A stretch of DNA of 33,767 nt, from the NCBI GenBank assembly GCA_005808475.1, contig SYLY01000062.1, positions 1 to 33,767 of the forward strand. The letters run 5' to 3'. The position numbers were made by a program, and so were the translations under genes. The notes under the pieces were generated by a model. It saw only the letters and a list, made by a program, of their open reading frames with translations. It did no database searches and was not told the origin of the DNA. The DNA is from Acidobacteriota bacterium (GTDB lineage Bacteria > Acidobacteriota > Terriglobia > Bryobacterales > Bryobacteraceae). Shown one piece after another: positions 7,188 through 14,937 of the stretch. Position 1 is the first letter of the stretch; every line of letters begins with the position of its first letter.

Positions 7188-8411
7188 TCAGTGGGGACTG
7201 ATGCTGTGCTTGGTCAGCTCCGGCGCTTTGTGTCCCAGCAGCTTCTCCACTTCCTTGCGCAACGGACCCACGCATTTGGCGTAGATCATCTTGTAGGCCG
7301 TGCAGAAGTAGTCCAGATCCTCGAACTTGCCGAGCGGTCCGTGCCGGAACTTGGGACAGCCGCCGTGACAGATCCCCTGGTAGTCGCACACCTGGCACTC
7401 CGGATGCGCCAGCGTCTTCTTTTGGGCGAAGTTGTAGCGGCGGGTCCGCCGCGCGATCTCGGCCCACGAGTCGAGCGTGATGTTGCCGAGCTTCCAGCCC
7501 GATTCGACGAAGAAGTCGCACGGATAGACATCGCCGTTGTATTCCACCACGACGTAGCTGTCGCAGGTTTCGTGCAGGGTGCAGCTTCCCGGCTTCATCC
7601 CCGCCAGCGCTTCCGCCGTGTTGTCGAAGAAGCGGATGCGCATCTTCCGGCGGTCCGGCCACCACTGGTCGAACATCTCGCACAGGAACCGGCCGTACTG
7701 CTCGGCGGTGATGGTGAACGGCATCCGCGTGCCGTCGGCGTTGAACTCGGCGAGCGGGATGAATTGGAGGTTATCGATGCCGATCGACTTGTAGAACTTG
7801 TACAGGTCCTTGGCGCGTTCGACGTTGGCCTGGCTGAGTACGCAGAGGATGTTGAAGTCGACCTTCCGCTTCTGCAGCGTTTCAATGGACCTCATCACCT
7901 GCTTCCAGGTGCCGTGGCCCGCCTTGTTGAAACGGTAGGAGTCGTTGATGTCTTCCGGTCCATCCAGCGACACGCCGAGCAGCCAGTGGTATTGATGGAA
8001 CAGTTGCGCCCAGTTGTCGTCGAGCAGCACGGCGTTGGTTTGCAGCGCGTTCGACACGTTCTGGCCGTCGCGTCCGAACCTCTGTTGGAGCTCGACGAGC
8101 TTGGTGAAGAAGTCGAGGCCGGCCAGGGTGGGCTCGCCGCCCTGGAACGCGAAGGTCGAGTTTGGATACGAGTAGAACAGGTAGGTATCCACCAGCCGTT
8201 CCAGCGTATCCATGGTCATCTTGCGCGCCGGCAGCGCTTTGTACGGATCGGCGTCGCGATCGAGGTAGAAGCAATAGGAGCAGTCCAGATTGCATACGGC
8301 CGAAGCCGGCTTGATCAGGAGCGACGAGATGCGCGGGGCCGTGCCGAGTTGCTCGGTGATCGCGCCGCCGTAGCTTTGCCCGATGATGGGGAGGGGGTTG
8401 CCGGTGGCCAT
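7188..8411 (-). CDS. Radical SAM/SPASM enzyme, anaerobic sulfatase-maturase (anSME) like
   Basis: A 407-residue radical SAM enzyme. The [4Fe-4S]-binding motif is C40-x3-C44-x2-C47 (AVCNLDCSYCFYL), followed by FQGGEPTLAGLDFF. The C-terminal SPASM region has many cysteines: PGSCTLHETCDSYVVVEYNGDVYPCDFF and CQVCDYQGICHGGCPKFR. Both text and length match the anSME family, which converts an active-site Cys or Ser of sulfatases to formylglycine. No sulfatase gene is in this window, so the target must be elsewhere or be a different peptide. The first 31 codons overlap, in another frame, the 3' tail of the upstream HTH gene. The ATG at 8411 has only a weak ribosome site, but the Cys motif starts at residue 40, leaving little room for later starts. 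The VWA gene follows 6 nt downstream. Confidence 0.92.
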   Translation of the reverse strand: MATGNPLPIIGQSYGGAITEQLGTAPRISSLLIKPASAVCNLDCSYCFYLDRDADPYKALPARKMTMDTLERLVDTYLFYSYPNSTFAFQGGEPTLAGLDFFTKLVELQQRFGRDGQNVSNALQTNAVLLDDNWAQLFHQYHWLLGVSLDGPEDINDSYRFNKAGHGTWKQVMRSIETLQKRKVDFNILCVLSQANVERAKDLYKFYKSIGIDNLQFIPLAEFNADGTRMPFTITAEQYGRFLCEMFDQWWPDRRKMRIRFFDNTAEALAGMKPGSCTLHETCDSYVVVEYNGDVYPCDFFVESGWKLGNITLDSWAEIARRTRRYNFAQKKTLAHPECQVCDYQGICHGGCPKFRHGPLGKFEDLDYFCTAYKMIYAKCVGPLRKEVEKLLGHKAPELTKHSISPH

Positions 8412-8686
8412 TCGTCCGAGTGTATCAAGTCCGCGCGGCTAGTCCGTGTCAGGGGCATGTCGACCTGGAACCCGGCGTTGACGAGCATCTCCACGAGGGA
8501 GTCCATGGTGAACTCGCTCAGCTTCCCCTCAGTGAGACTGGTGATCAGCGCCTGCCGGACCTTCAGCCTGCGGGCGGCGGCCGCGGTGGTGAGGCCTTCC
8601 TTCTTGATGTACCTCGTCAGGACCCTCATCATACGCGATCGCAGATCGAGGATTCGGGGGTCTGGTTCGGGCGAGCGGCGGCTCAT
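8315..8686 (-). CDS. Second HigA-like HTH protein (antitoxin paralogue)
   Basis: A 123-residue frame whose first ~80 residues form a Cro/C1-type helix-turn-helix domain: MMRVLTRYIKKEGLTTAAAARRL, KVRQALITSLTEGKLSEF and MDSLVEMLVNAGFQVDM. It aligns by eye with the antitoxin gene just upstream (both have T-x-A-E/A-A-A-x-R, then SL(V/E)..L..AGF.V), suggesting tandem duplication. The ATG at 8686 follows the upstream TGA by a single base (TGATATG), so translation is probably coupled. The last ~32 codons overlap the anSME start in another frame; this Ser/Pro/Arg-rich tail may be real, or a frameshift may have removed an earlier stop. No toxin of its own is present. It may be a regulator of the toxin operon. 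Confidence 0.7.
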   Translation of the reverse strand: MSRRSPEPDPRILDLRSRMMRVLTRYIKKEGLTTAAAARRLKVRQALITSLTEGKLSEFTMDSLVEMLVNAGFQVDMPLTRTSRADLIHSDEWPPATPSPSSGKATAARSPSNSARPRASRRS

Positions 8687-8687
8687 A

Positions 8688-9080
8688 TCAGGAGCGGCGG
8701 GCCGCGCGGGAAGACGGCGCGAGCACTCTCGCGGAGGCGGCCGCCCTACCGCCCGACGGCTTGCTGCCTGGGCGCCGTTTGACGCGAATTTCGACATCGA
8801 AGCCGGCGTGCGTCAACATGCTGGAAATATCCTCGAGGCTCAGCACGGAGAGGCTCCCTTTCGTCACGTCCCGGACTCTGGATTGGCTCACGTGGAAGCG
8901 CTTCGCGGCCTCCGCGATCGTCAACGCTTCGCTCTCGACCAACTCGGTCAGAGCCATCACCATGTCGCAGCGTAGTTGGAGACCGCAGGCCTCGCCGGGC
9001 GGGAATCCGAGATCCAGGAAGACATTCCCACTGCCTTCGATGAATTTCACTCCGTTGATCGTTCTATGTTGCAATCTCAC
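8688..9080 (-). CDS. HigA-like HTH antitoxin of Gp49-family toxin pair
   Basis: A 130-residue XRE-family protein. The text GSGNVFLDLGFPPGEA at residues ~17-32 is the hallmark N-terminus of HTH antitoxins paired with Gp49/HigB toxins. The helix-turn-helix follows: LVESEALTIAEAAKRFHVSQSRVRDVTKG, then SLEDISSMLTHAGFDVEI. The GTG start at 9080 is chosen because a GAGGAGG ribosome site ends 5 nt before it and it overlaps the toxin stop as GTGA, a common toxin-antitoxin arrangement. Frames extending further upstream are shadows of the toxin gene. It would neutralise the toxin and repress the operon. The C-terminus after KRRPGSK is a 28-residue Ala/Ser/Arg tail, unusual for the family and similar in composition to the tail of the next HTH protein. 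Confidence 0.85.
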   Translation of the reverse strand: MRLQHRTINGVKFIEGSGNVFLDLGFPPGEACGLQLRCDMVMALTELVESEALTIAEAAKRFHVSQSRVRDVTKGSLSVLSLEDISSMLTHAGFDVEIRVKRRPGSKPSGGRAAASARVLAPSSRAARRS

Positions 9081-9454
9081 CTGAGCCTCCTCTTCTCCAA
9101 CAACGTCGCGTAGCGCCGGCGGCCGAGATCGATATCGCCCTTGCGCGTCGATCGCTCTTTTTTCTCGAAACAGTGGAGCACGTAGACGGCCTCGTCGAAT
9201 CGCGCTACGTAAAAGACGCGAAACTGCGTGGGGCCATGAACCCGGATCTCGATCACGCCTTGCCCTACATCCGGCATGGGCCTGAAGTCCACGGGAGCCT
9301 GCCCTTTCTGGACCCTGCGCAACTCCCGACCGGCTTGAGTCTGAACTTCCGCGTCGGCCGCTCGCAACCGCTCCAAGCTGTCTCCGAGCCACTGGACGGA
9401 CTTTGGCGTATTTTCTGCTCTATTATACAATTCAGCCTCGCTCGTCCTGGTCAC
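9077..9454 (-). CDS. Gp49/HigB-like RelE-superfamily toxin
   Basis: A protein of up to 125 residues of the phage-derived Gp49/HigB (RelE fold) group, which act as ribosome-associated mRNA interferases. Recognisable text: SVQWLGDSLERLRA near residue 20, RPMPDVGQGVIEIRV, FRVFYVARFDEAVYVLHCFEKKE, and the C-terminal DIDLGRRRYATLLE. The most upstream start is a GTG at 9454 that overlaps the comEC stop (GTGA); a TTG at 9430 is the next option. Neither has a good ribosome site, and a consensus TATAAT lies at 9427-9422 inside the frame, so the real start is unresolved. The antitoxin gene follows with a 4-nt overlap, the toxin-first order usual for hig-type loci. Classification is confident; activity is inferred. 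Confidence 0.88.
   Translation of the reverse strand: MTRTSEAELYNRAENTPKSVQWLGDSLERLRAADAEVQTQAGRELRRVQKGQAPVDFRPMPDVGQGVIEIRVHGPTQFRVFYVARFDEAVYVLHCFEKKERSTRKGDIDLGRRRYATLLEKRRLR
9086..9092 (-). promoter_or_regulatory. Strong ribosome binding site deciding the GTG start of the antitoxin
   Basis: GAGGAGG on the - strand, 5 nt before the GTG at 9080 and inside the toxin's last codons. It is the best Shine-Dalgarno in this run and could make antitoxin output exceed toxin output, since the toxin has no clear site. Confidence 0.7.
9422..9427 (-). promoter_or_regulatory. Consensus -10 hexamer TATAAT at toxin gene start
   Basis: A perfect TATAAT on the - strand within the first codons assigned to the toxin. 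There is no good -35 box at 16-18 nt upstream. It could be an internal promoter for the toxin-antitoxin genes, separate from comEC, or for the antitoxin alone. It could also be chance. Confidence 0.3.
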
Positions 9455-11979
9455 TGGCCGAACGCGACGGGTGGCGCGGACCGATCAGGGCGGACCCGCG
9501 AGGGGACATACGGCTCCACTTCGATGCGCCGTCCGTCCGTTCGGAACGTCACCAGCCCATGCCGGTCCGTGCGGAACAGGGCGGCGCCGGACTCCTCCAA
9601 CCGCCGCACGACATCGGGGTGCGGGTGGCGGAACAGATTATCGATGCCGTCCGAGACGATCGCATACGAGGGCTTCACCGCGTCCAGGAACGCCGCTGTC
9701 GTCGAGGTCTTGCTGCCATGATGCGCCACCTTCAGCACGTCGGCCCGCGAAACCGAGCCCTCGTTGACCAGACGGTATTCCATCGCCCGCTCGATGTCGC
9801 CGGTCAGCAGGAACGACCGCTCGCCGAACCGCGCCCGGAACACCAGCGAGTCGTTGTTCGAAGCGGCTTGTCGCGGTTCGTAGTCCGCCGGCGGCCATAG
9901 GAACTCGATCGCGACCCCATCCCAGTCGAGGGACTCGCCCGCCTTGGGGGATCGCACCGGAACGCCCAACGCGCGGACCGCATCGACGGAGGGGAACGCG
10001 CCCGTCCAGATCTCGCGCGGACGGAAGTTCTCCACCACAGCCTTGAAGCCGCCAATGTGGTCCTCATGGGCATGAGTGAGCGCGATCACGTCCACCCGGC
10101 GGATCGACCGCCCCAGCAGATAGGGCGTCACCACTTCCTCGCCCACATCGAACCGTGAGACGGTCTTCTGATTGCGGAACTTGGGGAACCCGCCCGTGTC
10201 GACGAGCATCACGCGGCCGGCCGGCGAGACCAGCAGCAGGCTGTCGCCCTGTCCCACATCGATCGCGCTGACCTCGAGTTTTCCGCGCGCGATGTCCGGG
10301 TCGAACGGATGCACCACCACGGCGGCCCAGACCGCCACGAACGGCACGGCCGGGAGGCGCCGCCGCGTCAGGATCGCCCACGCCGCCAGCGCCAGCGATG
10401 CCAGGAAAAGCCATGCGAGCCACGCCGGCGGACCGGGCACGCGCCACGAGGGCTCACGCGCGGCATGCCAGCCGGCGGCGAATTGGGACGCACGCAGCAG
10501 AACCGCGGCGGCTTTGGCCGGCCATTCGTGACCCGTGGCGATCGCCAGGAATCCGAGCGGCGTGACCAGGTTCATCAGCGGCACGATCGCGAGGTTGGCG
10601 GTCAACCCCGTCACCGGAACGCGATGGAAGTAGACTGCCATCGGCAGCGTCAATCCGGCCTGCACCACGGCGGAGATCGCGACCAGGTTCCACAAGAAGA
10701 ACGCGGCGCGCCCGCCGGCCTCGAACGCCACGGTCCAAACGCGATCCGGCAACCGGGTCACCCAACGCCCGGTCTCGGCAAGCAGGCGCAGTTCCACCCG
10801 CAACTCGGCGACACGGGGCTCGAGATGGCGATCCCAGGCCCTCTTGTGGATCGCTCGAAACCCGCGGTGGTAGGGCTCGGAGGCTTGGTCGAGCCACGGG
10901 CCGCCGATCGCGGCGATCATCGCCACGGCGAGGAACGTCAATTGGAAACTGGCGTCGAACAACTGCCAGGGATCCACCAGGAGGAAGCCGATGGAAACCG
11001 CCGCCAACAGGTTCAGCACACGAGGGCGGCGGTGGAAGCAGTGGGCGATCTGGAACAGCGTCAGCCCCGCCGCCGCCCGGATGACGGGCGCCGTGAAGCC
11101 GGCGGCGATCGCGTAGATCCAGCCGAGCGCGGATGCCGCCACCAACGACCATCCGGGGCCGAGCGGCAACAAACGTAAGACGAAAAGCAAGCACGCCGCA
11201 AGCGTGGTCACATGGAGCCCCGAGATCACCAGCGCATGGTAGGAGCCCGTGCGCCGAAACGGGTCCGCCCACTCCTGATCCATCCGCGCGACGTCGCCGA
11301 GCAGGACCGCCCGGGTCATCCCCGTGGCATACGGATCGCCGGCATACAGCACGTCCAGACGCGCCAGCGCGGCCTCGCGAAGCCGGTAAATCCGCGCCAG
11401 CAGAGGGTTGCCGCAGGAGCCCTTTACCGCCACGGGCGCGCGGGCGTTCGCCGACCCAGTCCAGTGGATATCGCGGCGCGCCAGGTACCCGGCGAAGTCG
11501 AACGCGCCCGGATTGCGGTAGTTGTGCGGGTGGCGCAGGCGCACGTCCATCTCGATGAACTGGCCGTAGTGGAGGTCGGGGGGTGTATCTCCCTCCTGGA
11601 GGTAGATCGACACCTGGATGCGCGCCCTTCGGTCCAGTTCCACCACGAATCGCTCCTTGCCCGGGAACAAGGAGGGTGGTTCGACGACGCAGCCCTCGAC
11701 GATCATCGTTTCGCCGGGATTGAAGTCGATGAACGGGGCAGGTTCCGGGCGATGCGCGATTTCAGTCCATACGCCCGCGCACCACGCGGCGGCGAAAACG
11801 CCGGTTCGAGCCGCCCGGCAATAGCCCCTCCACTGGGCCACGACGGCCAACGCGGAGATCGCCGCCAGCGCGGCGACGGTGCTCGGCGCGTCGAATTCCA
11901 TCCAGCGGGAAAGGGCTATTCCCAGGGCTAGCCCCGCCGCCGGAATCACGAGGGGATCCCTCACAATGAAGTAGTGCAA
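9451..11979 (-). CDS. comEC: ComEC/Rec2 DNA-uptake channel protein
   Basis: An 842-residue inner-membrane protein that carries incoming single-stranded DNA across the cytoplasmic membrane in natural competence. Order: N-terminal membrane pair (VIPAAGLALGIALSRW), the OB/DUF4131-like domain with GCVVEPPSLFPG and FDFAGYLARRDIHWTGS, the competence transmembrane domain starting GSYHALVISGLHVTTLAACL, then a C-terminal metallo-beta-lactamase domain with VGQGDSLLLVSPAGRVMLVDTGG, the metal motif LTHAHEDHIGG and VLKVAHHGSKTS. All three parts and metal ligands are present, so it appears intact. The start is a TTG at 11979 or a GTG at 11964; neither has a clear ribosome site. It is divergent from the thioredoxin-like gene (35 nt) and overlaps the toxin gene by 4 nt. 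No other competence genes are in view. Confidence 0.93.
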   Translation of the reverse strand: MHYFIVRDPLVIPAAGLALGIALSRWMEFDAPSTVAALAAISALAVVAQWRGYCRAARTGVFAAAWCAGVWTEIAHRPEPAPFIDFNPGETMIVEGCVVEPPSLFPGKERFVVELDRRARIQVSIYLQEGDTPPDLHYGQFIEMDVRLRHPHNYRNPGAFDFAGYLARRDIHWTGSANARAPVAVKGSCGNPLLARIYRLREAALARLDVLYAGDPYATGMTRAVLLGDVARMDQEWADPFRRTGSYHALVISGLHVTTLAACLLFVLRLLPLGPGWSLVAASALGWIYAIAAGFTAPVIRAAAGLTLFQIAHCFHRRPRVLNLLAAVSIGFLLVDPWQLFDASFQLTFLAVAMIAAIGGPWLDQASEPYHRGFRAIHKRAWDRHLEPRVAELRVELRLLAETGRWVTRLPDRVWTVAFEAGGRAAFFLWNLVAISAVVQAGLTLPMAVYFHRVPVTGLTANLAIVPLMNLVTPLGFLAIATGHEWPAKAAAVLLRASQFAAGWHAAREPSWRVPGPPAWLAWLFLASLALAAWAILTRRRLPAVPFVAVWAAVVVHPFDPDIARGKLEVSAIDVGQGDSLLLVSPAGRVMLVDTGGFPKFRNQKTVSRFDVGEEVVTPYLLGRSIRRVDVIALTHAHEDHIGGFKAVVENFRPREIWTGAFPSVDAVRALGVPVRSPKAGESLDWDGVAIEFLWPPADYEPRQAASNNDSLVFRARFGERSFLLTGDIERAMEYRLVNEGSVSRADVLKVAHHGSKTSTTAAFLDAVKPSYAIVSDGIDNLFRHPHPDVVRRLEESGAALFRTDRHGLVTFRTDGRRIEVEPYVPSRVRPDRSAPPVAFGQ

Positions 11980-12014
11980 CCAGGGCCGGAAAATTCTCTG
12001 CTAACCTGAAAAAA

Positions 12015-12587
12015 ATGCGAATTTTTCTTGCAGCCTTGACCCTCGCGTTGCCGCTCGCCTCGTTCGCCGACCAGGCGCACGTCGGCCGGCGCGCACCCGG
12101 CTTCGCCCTCCCCGACCTCAACATCAACTACCACGATCTTGCGGACTACCGGGGCAAAGTGGTGCTTCTCGACTTCATCAAGACGGCTTGCCCGGTCTGC
12201 CAGAGTTCGCAGAAGATCTACGAAACGATTCGACTCAAGTACCCCGACAAGGTGGCCGTTCTGGCGATCGTGCTTCCGCCGGACACCCAGGAAACGGTGC
12301 GCGCCTTTGTCACGGCGAACTCGATGAAGACGCCGACGCTGTTCGATTGCGGCCAGGCCACCGCGTCCTACCTCAAGCTGAGTCCGACGCGTTCGACGAT
12401 CACGTTTCCGAACCTGTTCTTGATCGATGGCAACGGGATCATCCGCGGTCATCACGAATACGCCCCCGGCCAGGAGAAGTACTTCGAACAACTGGATCCG
12501 CTTTTGAACGAGGTGGAAGCGCTGGTGAAGGGCGGAGCGGCGAAGCCGGCCGGTCCGGCCGCTCCCAAGCCTCCCGCGAAGAAGTAG
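12015..12587 (+). CDS. Exported thioredoxin-like (AhpC/TSA-TlpA type) protein
   Basis: A 190-residue protein with a Sec signal (FLAALTLALPLASFAD) and a redoxin fold: VGRRAPGFALPDLN, YRGKVVLLDFIKTACPVCQ with the redox pair Cys59-Pro-Val-Cys62, and a cis-Pro strand TFPNLFLIDGNGIIRGHH. It probably acts in the periplasm as a thiol-disulfide oxidoreductase or peroxiredoxin-like reductant. The CPVC active site is less usual than CPxC forms with His or Tyr, so redox potential cannot be guessed. The C-terminus ends in an Ala/Pro/Lys-rich tail. It stands alone on the + strand, divergent from comEC and convergent with the first sialidase-like gene (12-nt gap between stops). A run of seven A residues lies just before and across the start codon. 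Confidence 0.88.
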   Translation: MRIFLAALTLALPLASFADQAHVGRRAPGFALPDLNINYHDLADYRGKVVLLDFIKTACPVCQSSQKIYETIRLKYPDKVAVLAIVLPPDTQETVRAFVTANSMKTPTLFDCGQATASYLKLSPTRSTITFPNLFLIDGNGIIRGHHEYAPGQEKYFEQLDPLLNEVEALVKGGAAKPAGPAAPKPPAKK

Positions 12588-12599
12588 GCGGCGTTAGCG

Positions 12600-13787
12600 T
12601 TAGCGGACGGGCCTGTTTTCGCGCCGGCCCGTCGCCTGGTTGATCGTCACGCGCTGCCGCGCTTTGGGCGACTGCCATTGCCCTTTCACGACGTCGTCCT
12701 CGGTGAAGGTGGCCAGAAAGATCTGTTTGTCTCCCGTTCGGGAGTAGTCGTAGATCAAGTAGATCGTACCGTCGGCGGCCTGCACGCCGTCGGGGTACGA
12801 CACGCCGCTCCTCTCGTCGATCGTCAGACCGCCGGTCCAGGTCTTACCGTCGTCGTCCGAAACGTGCGCGATCAGGTGGGACCTCGTTTTCCGATCGGGC
12901 GGTTCGTGCGTCACCAGCAGCAGCCGTCCCGATTGCAGCCGCCGCACGAAGAATCGCGAGTTCACGTGCGCGATCCCAGACTTGCGGCCGGGGCTCCACG
13001 TCGCGCCGCCGTCCGCCGACTCGCTCTCGCCGATCCCGTACGCCGCGCGGACCAGCATCCATAGGCTTTTGTCCCGCCGCTCGACGATCATATGTTCGTC
13101 GAACACGCGCTCGGGCACGATCGCCTGGCCGCGATAGGTCCAGGTCTTGCCCTGGTCGCGCGACGCCATGACGTTGGCTCCTCGCCGCGCGCCGAGGTCG
13201 TGCATGTGGGCGGGCGGAATGCCTCCGGTGGGCTTGCGCTCCCACACGGAAGCGGGCATCAGCCAGTCGCCGCTCGAAGTCACGGTGGGCTTGTTCATCA
13301 TGATCCCGTCGCTCAGCCGCCGCGGCGCGGACCACTTGGGATTCTCCCCTCGCGACCCGCTGGTGGAGATCGCCCAGACGCCGGAGCGCCCGTCCCACTT
13401 CTCGTAACTCTGCGACCAGAAGAGCCACAACCGGCCCTTGGGATCGTGCCACAGGCAGGCATCGTAAGCGCGCACCGGGCCGGGCGGATCGATCACCAGC
13501 TTCGGGCCGGACCAAGTTCGTCCGTCGTCGCCGCTGGTGACGAGGACCACGTAGTTGCCCGGTCCCTCGCCCGGCTCGTCCGGACCGCCCGCGTACCAGA
13601 GCGCCCAAAGCCGCCCGTTCGGCGCGCGTTCGATTCCGGGAATGCCCTGAAAAAGCCGCGTCGAGTCCCCGTACTTCGGACCCGGATTCCGATTCACGAG
13701 CGCCGGCGCCAGCGCCGGATCGGACTGCGCCATCGCCGCGCATGCCAAGGCCAATACCGGGGCGAACCGGAGGGTACTCGAGACCAT
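12600..13787 (-). CDS. Secreted sialidase-like (BNR/Asp-box) protein, copy 1
   Basis: A 395-residue exported protein (signal VLALACAAMAQ) with a six-bladed sialidase-type beta-propeller predicted from four Asp boxes: TSGDDGRTWSGP, ASRDQGKTWTYR, ESADGGATWSPG and VSDDDGKTWTGG. GIERAPNGRLWALW near the N-terminus and VSYPDGVQAADGTIYLIYDY near the C-terminus are shared with copy 3, of which this is a clear paralogue. Exo-sialidase activity is only a family inference: the classical F/YRIP motif is replaced by IERAP, and many BNR proteins in environmental bacteria have unproven substrates. The ATG at 13787 has an AGGTGG site and follows the copy 2 stop by one base. It is the last gene of the six-gene run beginning at 18878. 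Confidence 0.85.
   Translation of the reverse strand: MVSSTLRFAPVLALACAAMAQSDPALAPALVNRNPGPKYGDSTRLFQGIPGIERAPNGRLWALWYAGGPDEPGEGPGNYVVLVTSGDDGRTWSGPKLVIDPPGPVRAYDACLWHDPKGRLWLFWSQSYEKWDGRSGVWAISTSGSRGENPKWSAPRRLSDGIMMNKPTVTSSGDWLMPASVWERKPTGGIPPAHMHDLGARRGANVMASRDQGKTWTYRGQAIVPERVFDEHMIVERRDKSLWMLVRAAYGIGESESADGGATWSPGRKSGIAHVNSRFFVRRLQSGRLLLVTHEPPDRKTRSHLIAHVSDDDGKTWTGGLTIDERSGVSYPDGVQAADGTIYLIYDYSRTGDKQIFLATFTEDDVVKGQWQSPKARQRVTINQATGRRENRPVR
12606..12633. terminator. Inverted repeat at the convergent gene ends (possible weak terminator)
   Basis: GACGGGCC (12606-12613) and GGCCCGTC (12626-12633) form a perfect 8-bp stem with a 12-nt loop, inside the last codons of the - strand sialidase-like gene and just after the + strand stop. 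No U-run follows on either strand, so intrinsic termination is doubtful. It may simply slow polymerase or be coincidence. Confidence 0.3.
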
Positions 13788-13788
13788 G

Positions 13789-14937
13789 TTATTCCACCTT
13801 CAAGGACGTTACGGGAAGCACGGCGAGCTCCGCGCTGTTGATATTCATCCCCACGCGCCCGCCGTTGTTCGAATAGCCGGTGTAGAGGTTCCCGCGATAC
13901 TCCACGGCGTACGGATACGACAGCGACGCGCGGGGATGGGAGTCGCCTGGCCCCTCGGGGAACTCCCCGCCTCGGATCCGGAAGACCCGGCGGAAGAGCC
14001 GCTCGCCCGGCCGGCTGACCGCGATGGTGAGCGGCGCGCGCCGGTTGCCCGTGTCCGCCGCGGTCGTGCAGATCAGATAGCGCTGCCCGGAGCTCAACAC
14101 GCCCGCGTAGGGCTTGGAGCCGGCCATGGGCAGATTCGACGGACGCATCGCGGTCCACGTGCGTCCGGCGTCTTCACTCGAAGAGACCAGCGCCACTGGC
14201 TCGCCGCCGTAGCGCGCGATGTTCCACACGCGCCGGCCCTCGACGATCACCGTGGACTCGCCCCACATCTTCCCGATGCCCGGGTCGCGCGGAATCGCCA
14301 CGTGGTCCCACCGCGTGAAGTCCGATCCCCGGCTGATCGCGACCGACGCGGGTTCGCCCTCGCCGACGCGGAAACCCGCCATGATCCAGTTGCCGTCGCC
14401 CATTCGGACCGGCTGCTGCATCGGCCAGAAGCCGTCCCGCACCACCGTACCCATCTTGCGCCAGTGGCCGGTCTTTTCGTCGAGCACGTAGGCGCGCGTG
14501 TGAACGCGAGTCCGAGAGCCGTGGAACGCGCCCTGAAAGGCCCACAGCCGCCCGCGATGCGACAGGAACGAGCCGTGGCTTACCGCCAGGTCCGGCTCGT
14601 CCCCGGCGTCGATGGTGAAGACATCGCCGGCCGTTCTTCCTCCGTCCGTGCTGATTCTGCCGCGGGCTTCTTCGCCCGTAGTGTTCTCCTTGCCCCTGTT
14701 GTGCCCGAACGATGTGTACAGCTTTCCCTTGTGCCAGCAGAGCGCGACGCCGTGGAGAAAGCCGTAGCCGCCATCGCGCGCCGGCTCGTGGGGTTTCAGA
14801 ACGAAGAAGCGCGCGCCCGCGACGGTCTCCAGTCCCGCGGCCTTGGGGACGGGCAGGGATGGGTCCCACAGGTCCGCGCCGCCGTTTGCCCAGGCCGCCG
14901 CGGCAACGGTTCCGAACCACGCGCGCCGCGTGATCAC
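13789..14937 (-). CDS. Exported sialidase-like (BNR) protein, divergent copy 2
   Basis: A 382-residue protein starting with a twin-arginine-like signal (ITRRAWFGTVAAAAWANG) rather than the Sec signals of its neighbours. Beta-propeller features: GRISTDGGRTAGD and SSSEDAGRTWTAM Asp boxes, plus LSYPYAVEYRGNLYTGYSNN near the end. It lacks the IER-P motif of copies 1 and 3 and is clearly a more distant member of the sialidase superfamily. The GTG at 14937 is chosen because it overlaps the aldolase stop as GTGA and begins the signal peptide; the longer frame upstream is a shadow of the aldolase gene. Cotranscribed with the aldolase and copy 1. Hydrolysis of sialosides is possible but unproven; lectin-like binding is an alternative. 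Confidence 0.82.
   Translation of the reverse strand: MITRRAWFGTVAAAAWANGGADLWDPSLPVPKAAGLETVAGARFFVLKPHEPARDGGYGFLHGVALCWHKGKLYTSFGHNRGKENTTGEEARGRISTDGGRTAGDVFTIDAGDEPDLAVSHGSFLSHRGRLWAFQGAFHGSRTRVHTRAYVLDEKTGHWRKMGTVVRDGFWPMQQPVRMGDGNWIMAGFRVGEGEPASVAISRGSDFTRWDHVAIPRDPGIGKMWGESTVIVEGRRVWNIARYGGEPVALVSSSEDAGRTWTAMRPSNLPMAGSKPYAGVLSSGQRYLICTTAADTGNRRAPLTIAVSRPGERLFRRVFRIRGGEFPEGPGDSHPRASLSYPYAVEYRGNLYTGYSNNGGRVGMNINSAELAVLPVTSLKVE

Noticed and set aside
6810..8975. A 721-codon + strand frame across the VWA, radical-SAM and HTH genes
   Set aside because: It runs antisense across three recognisable genes and has no domain of its own.
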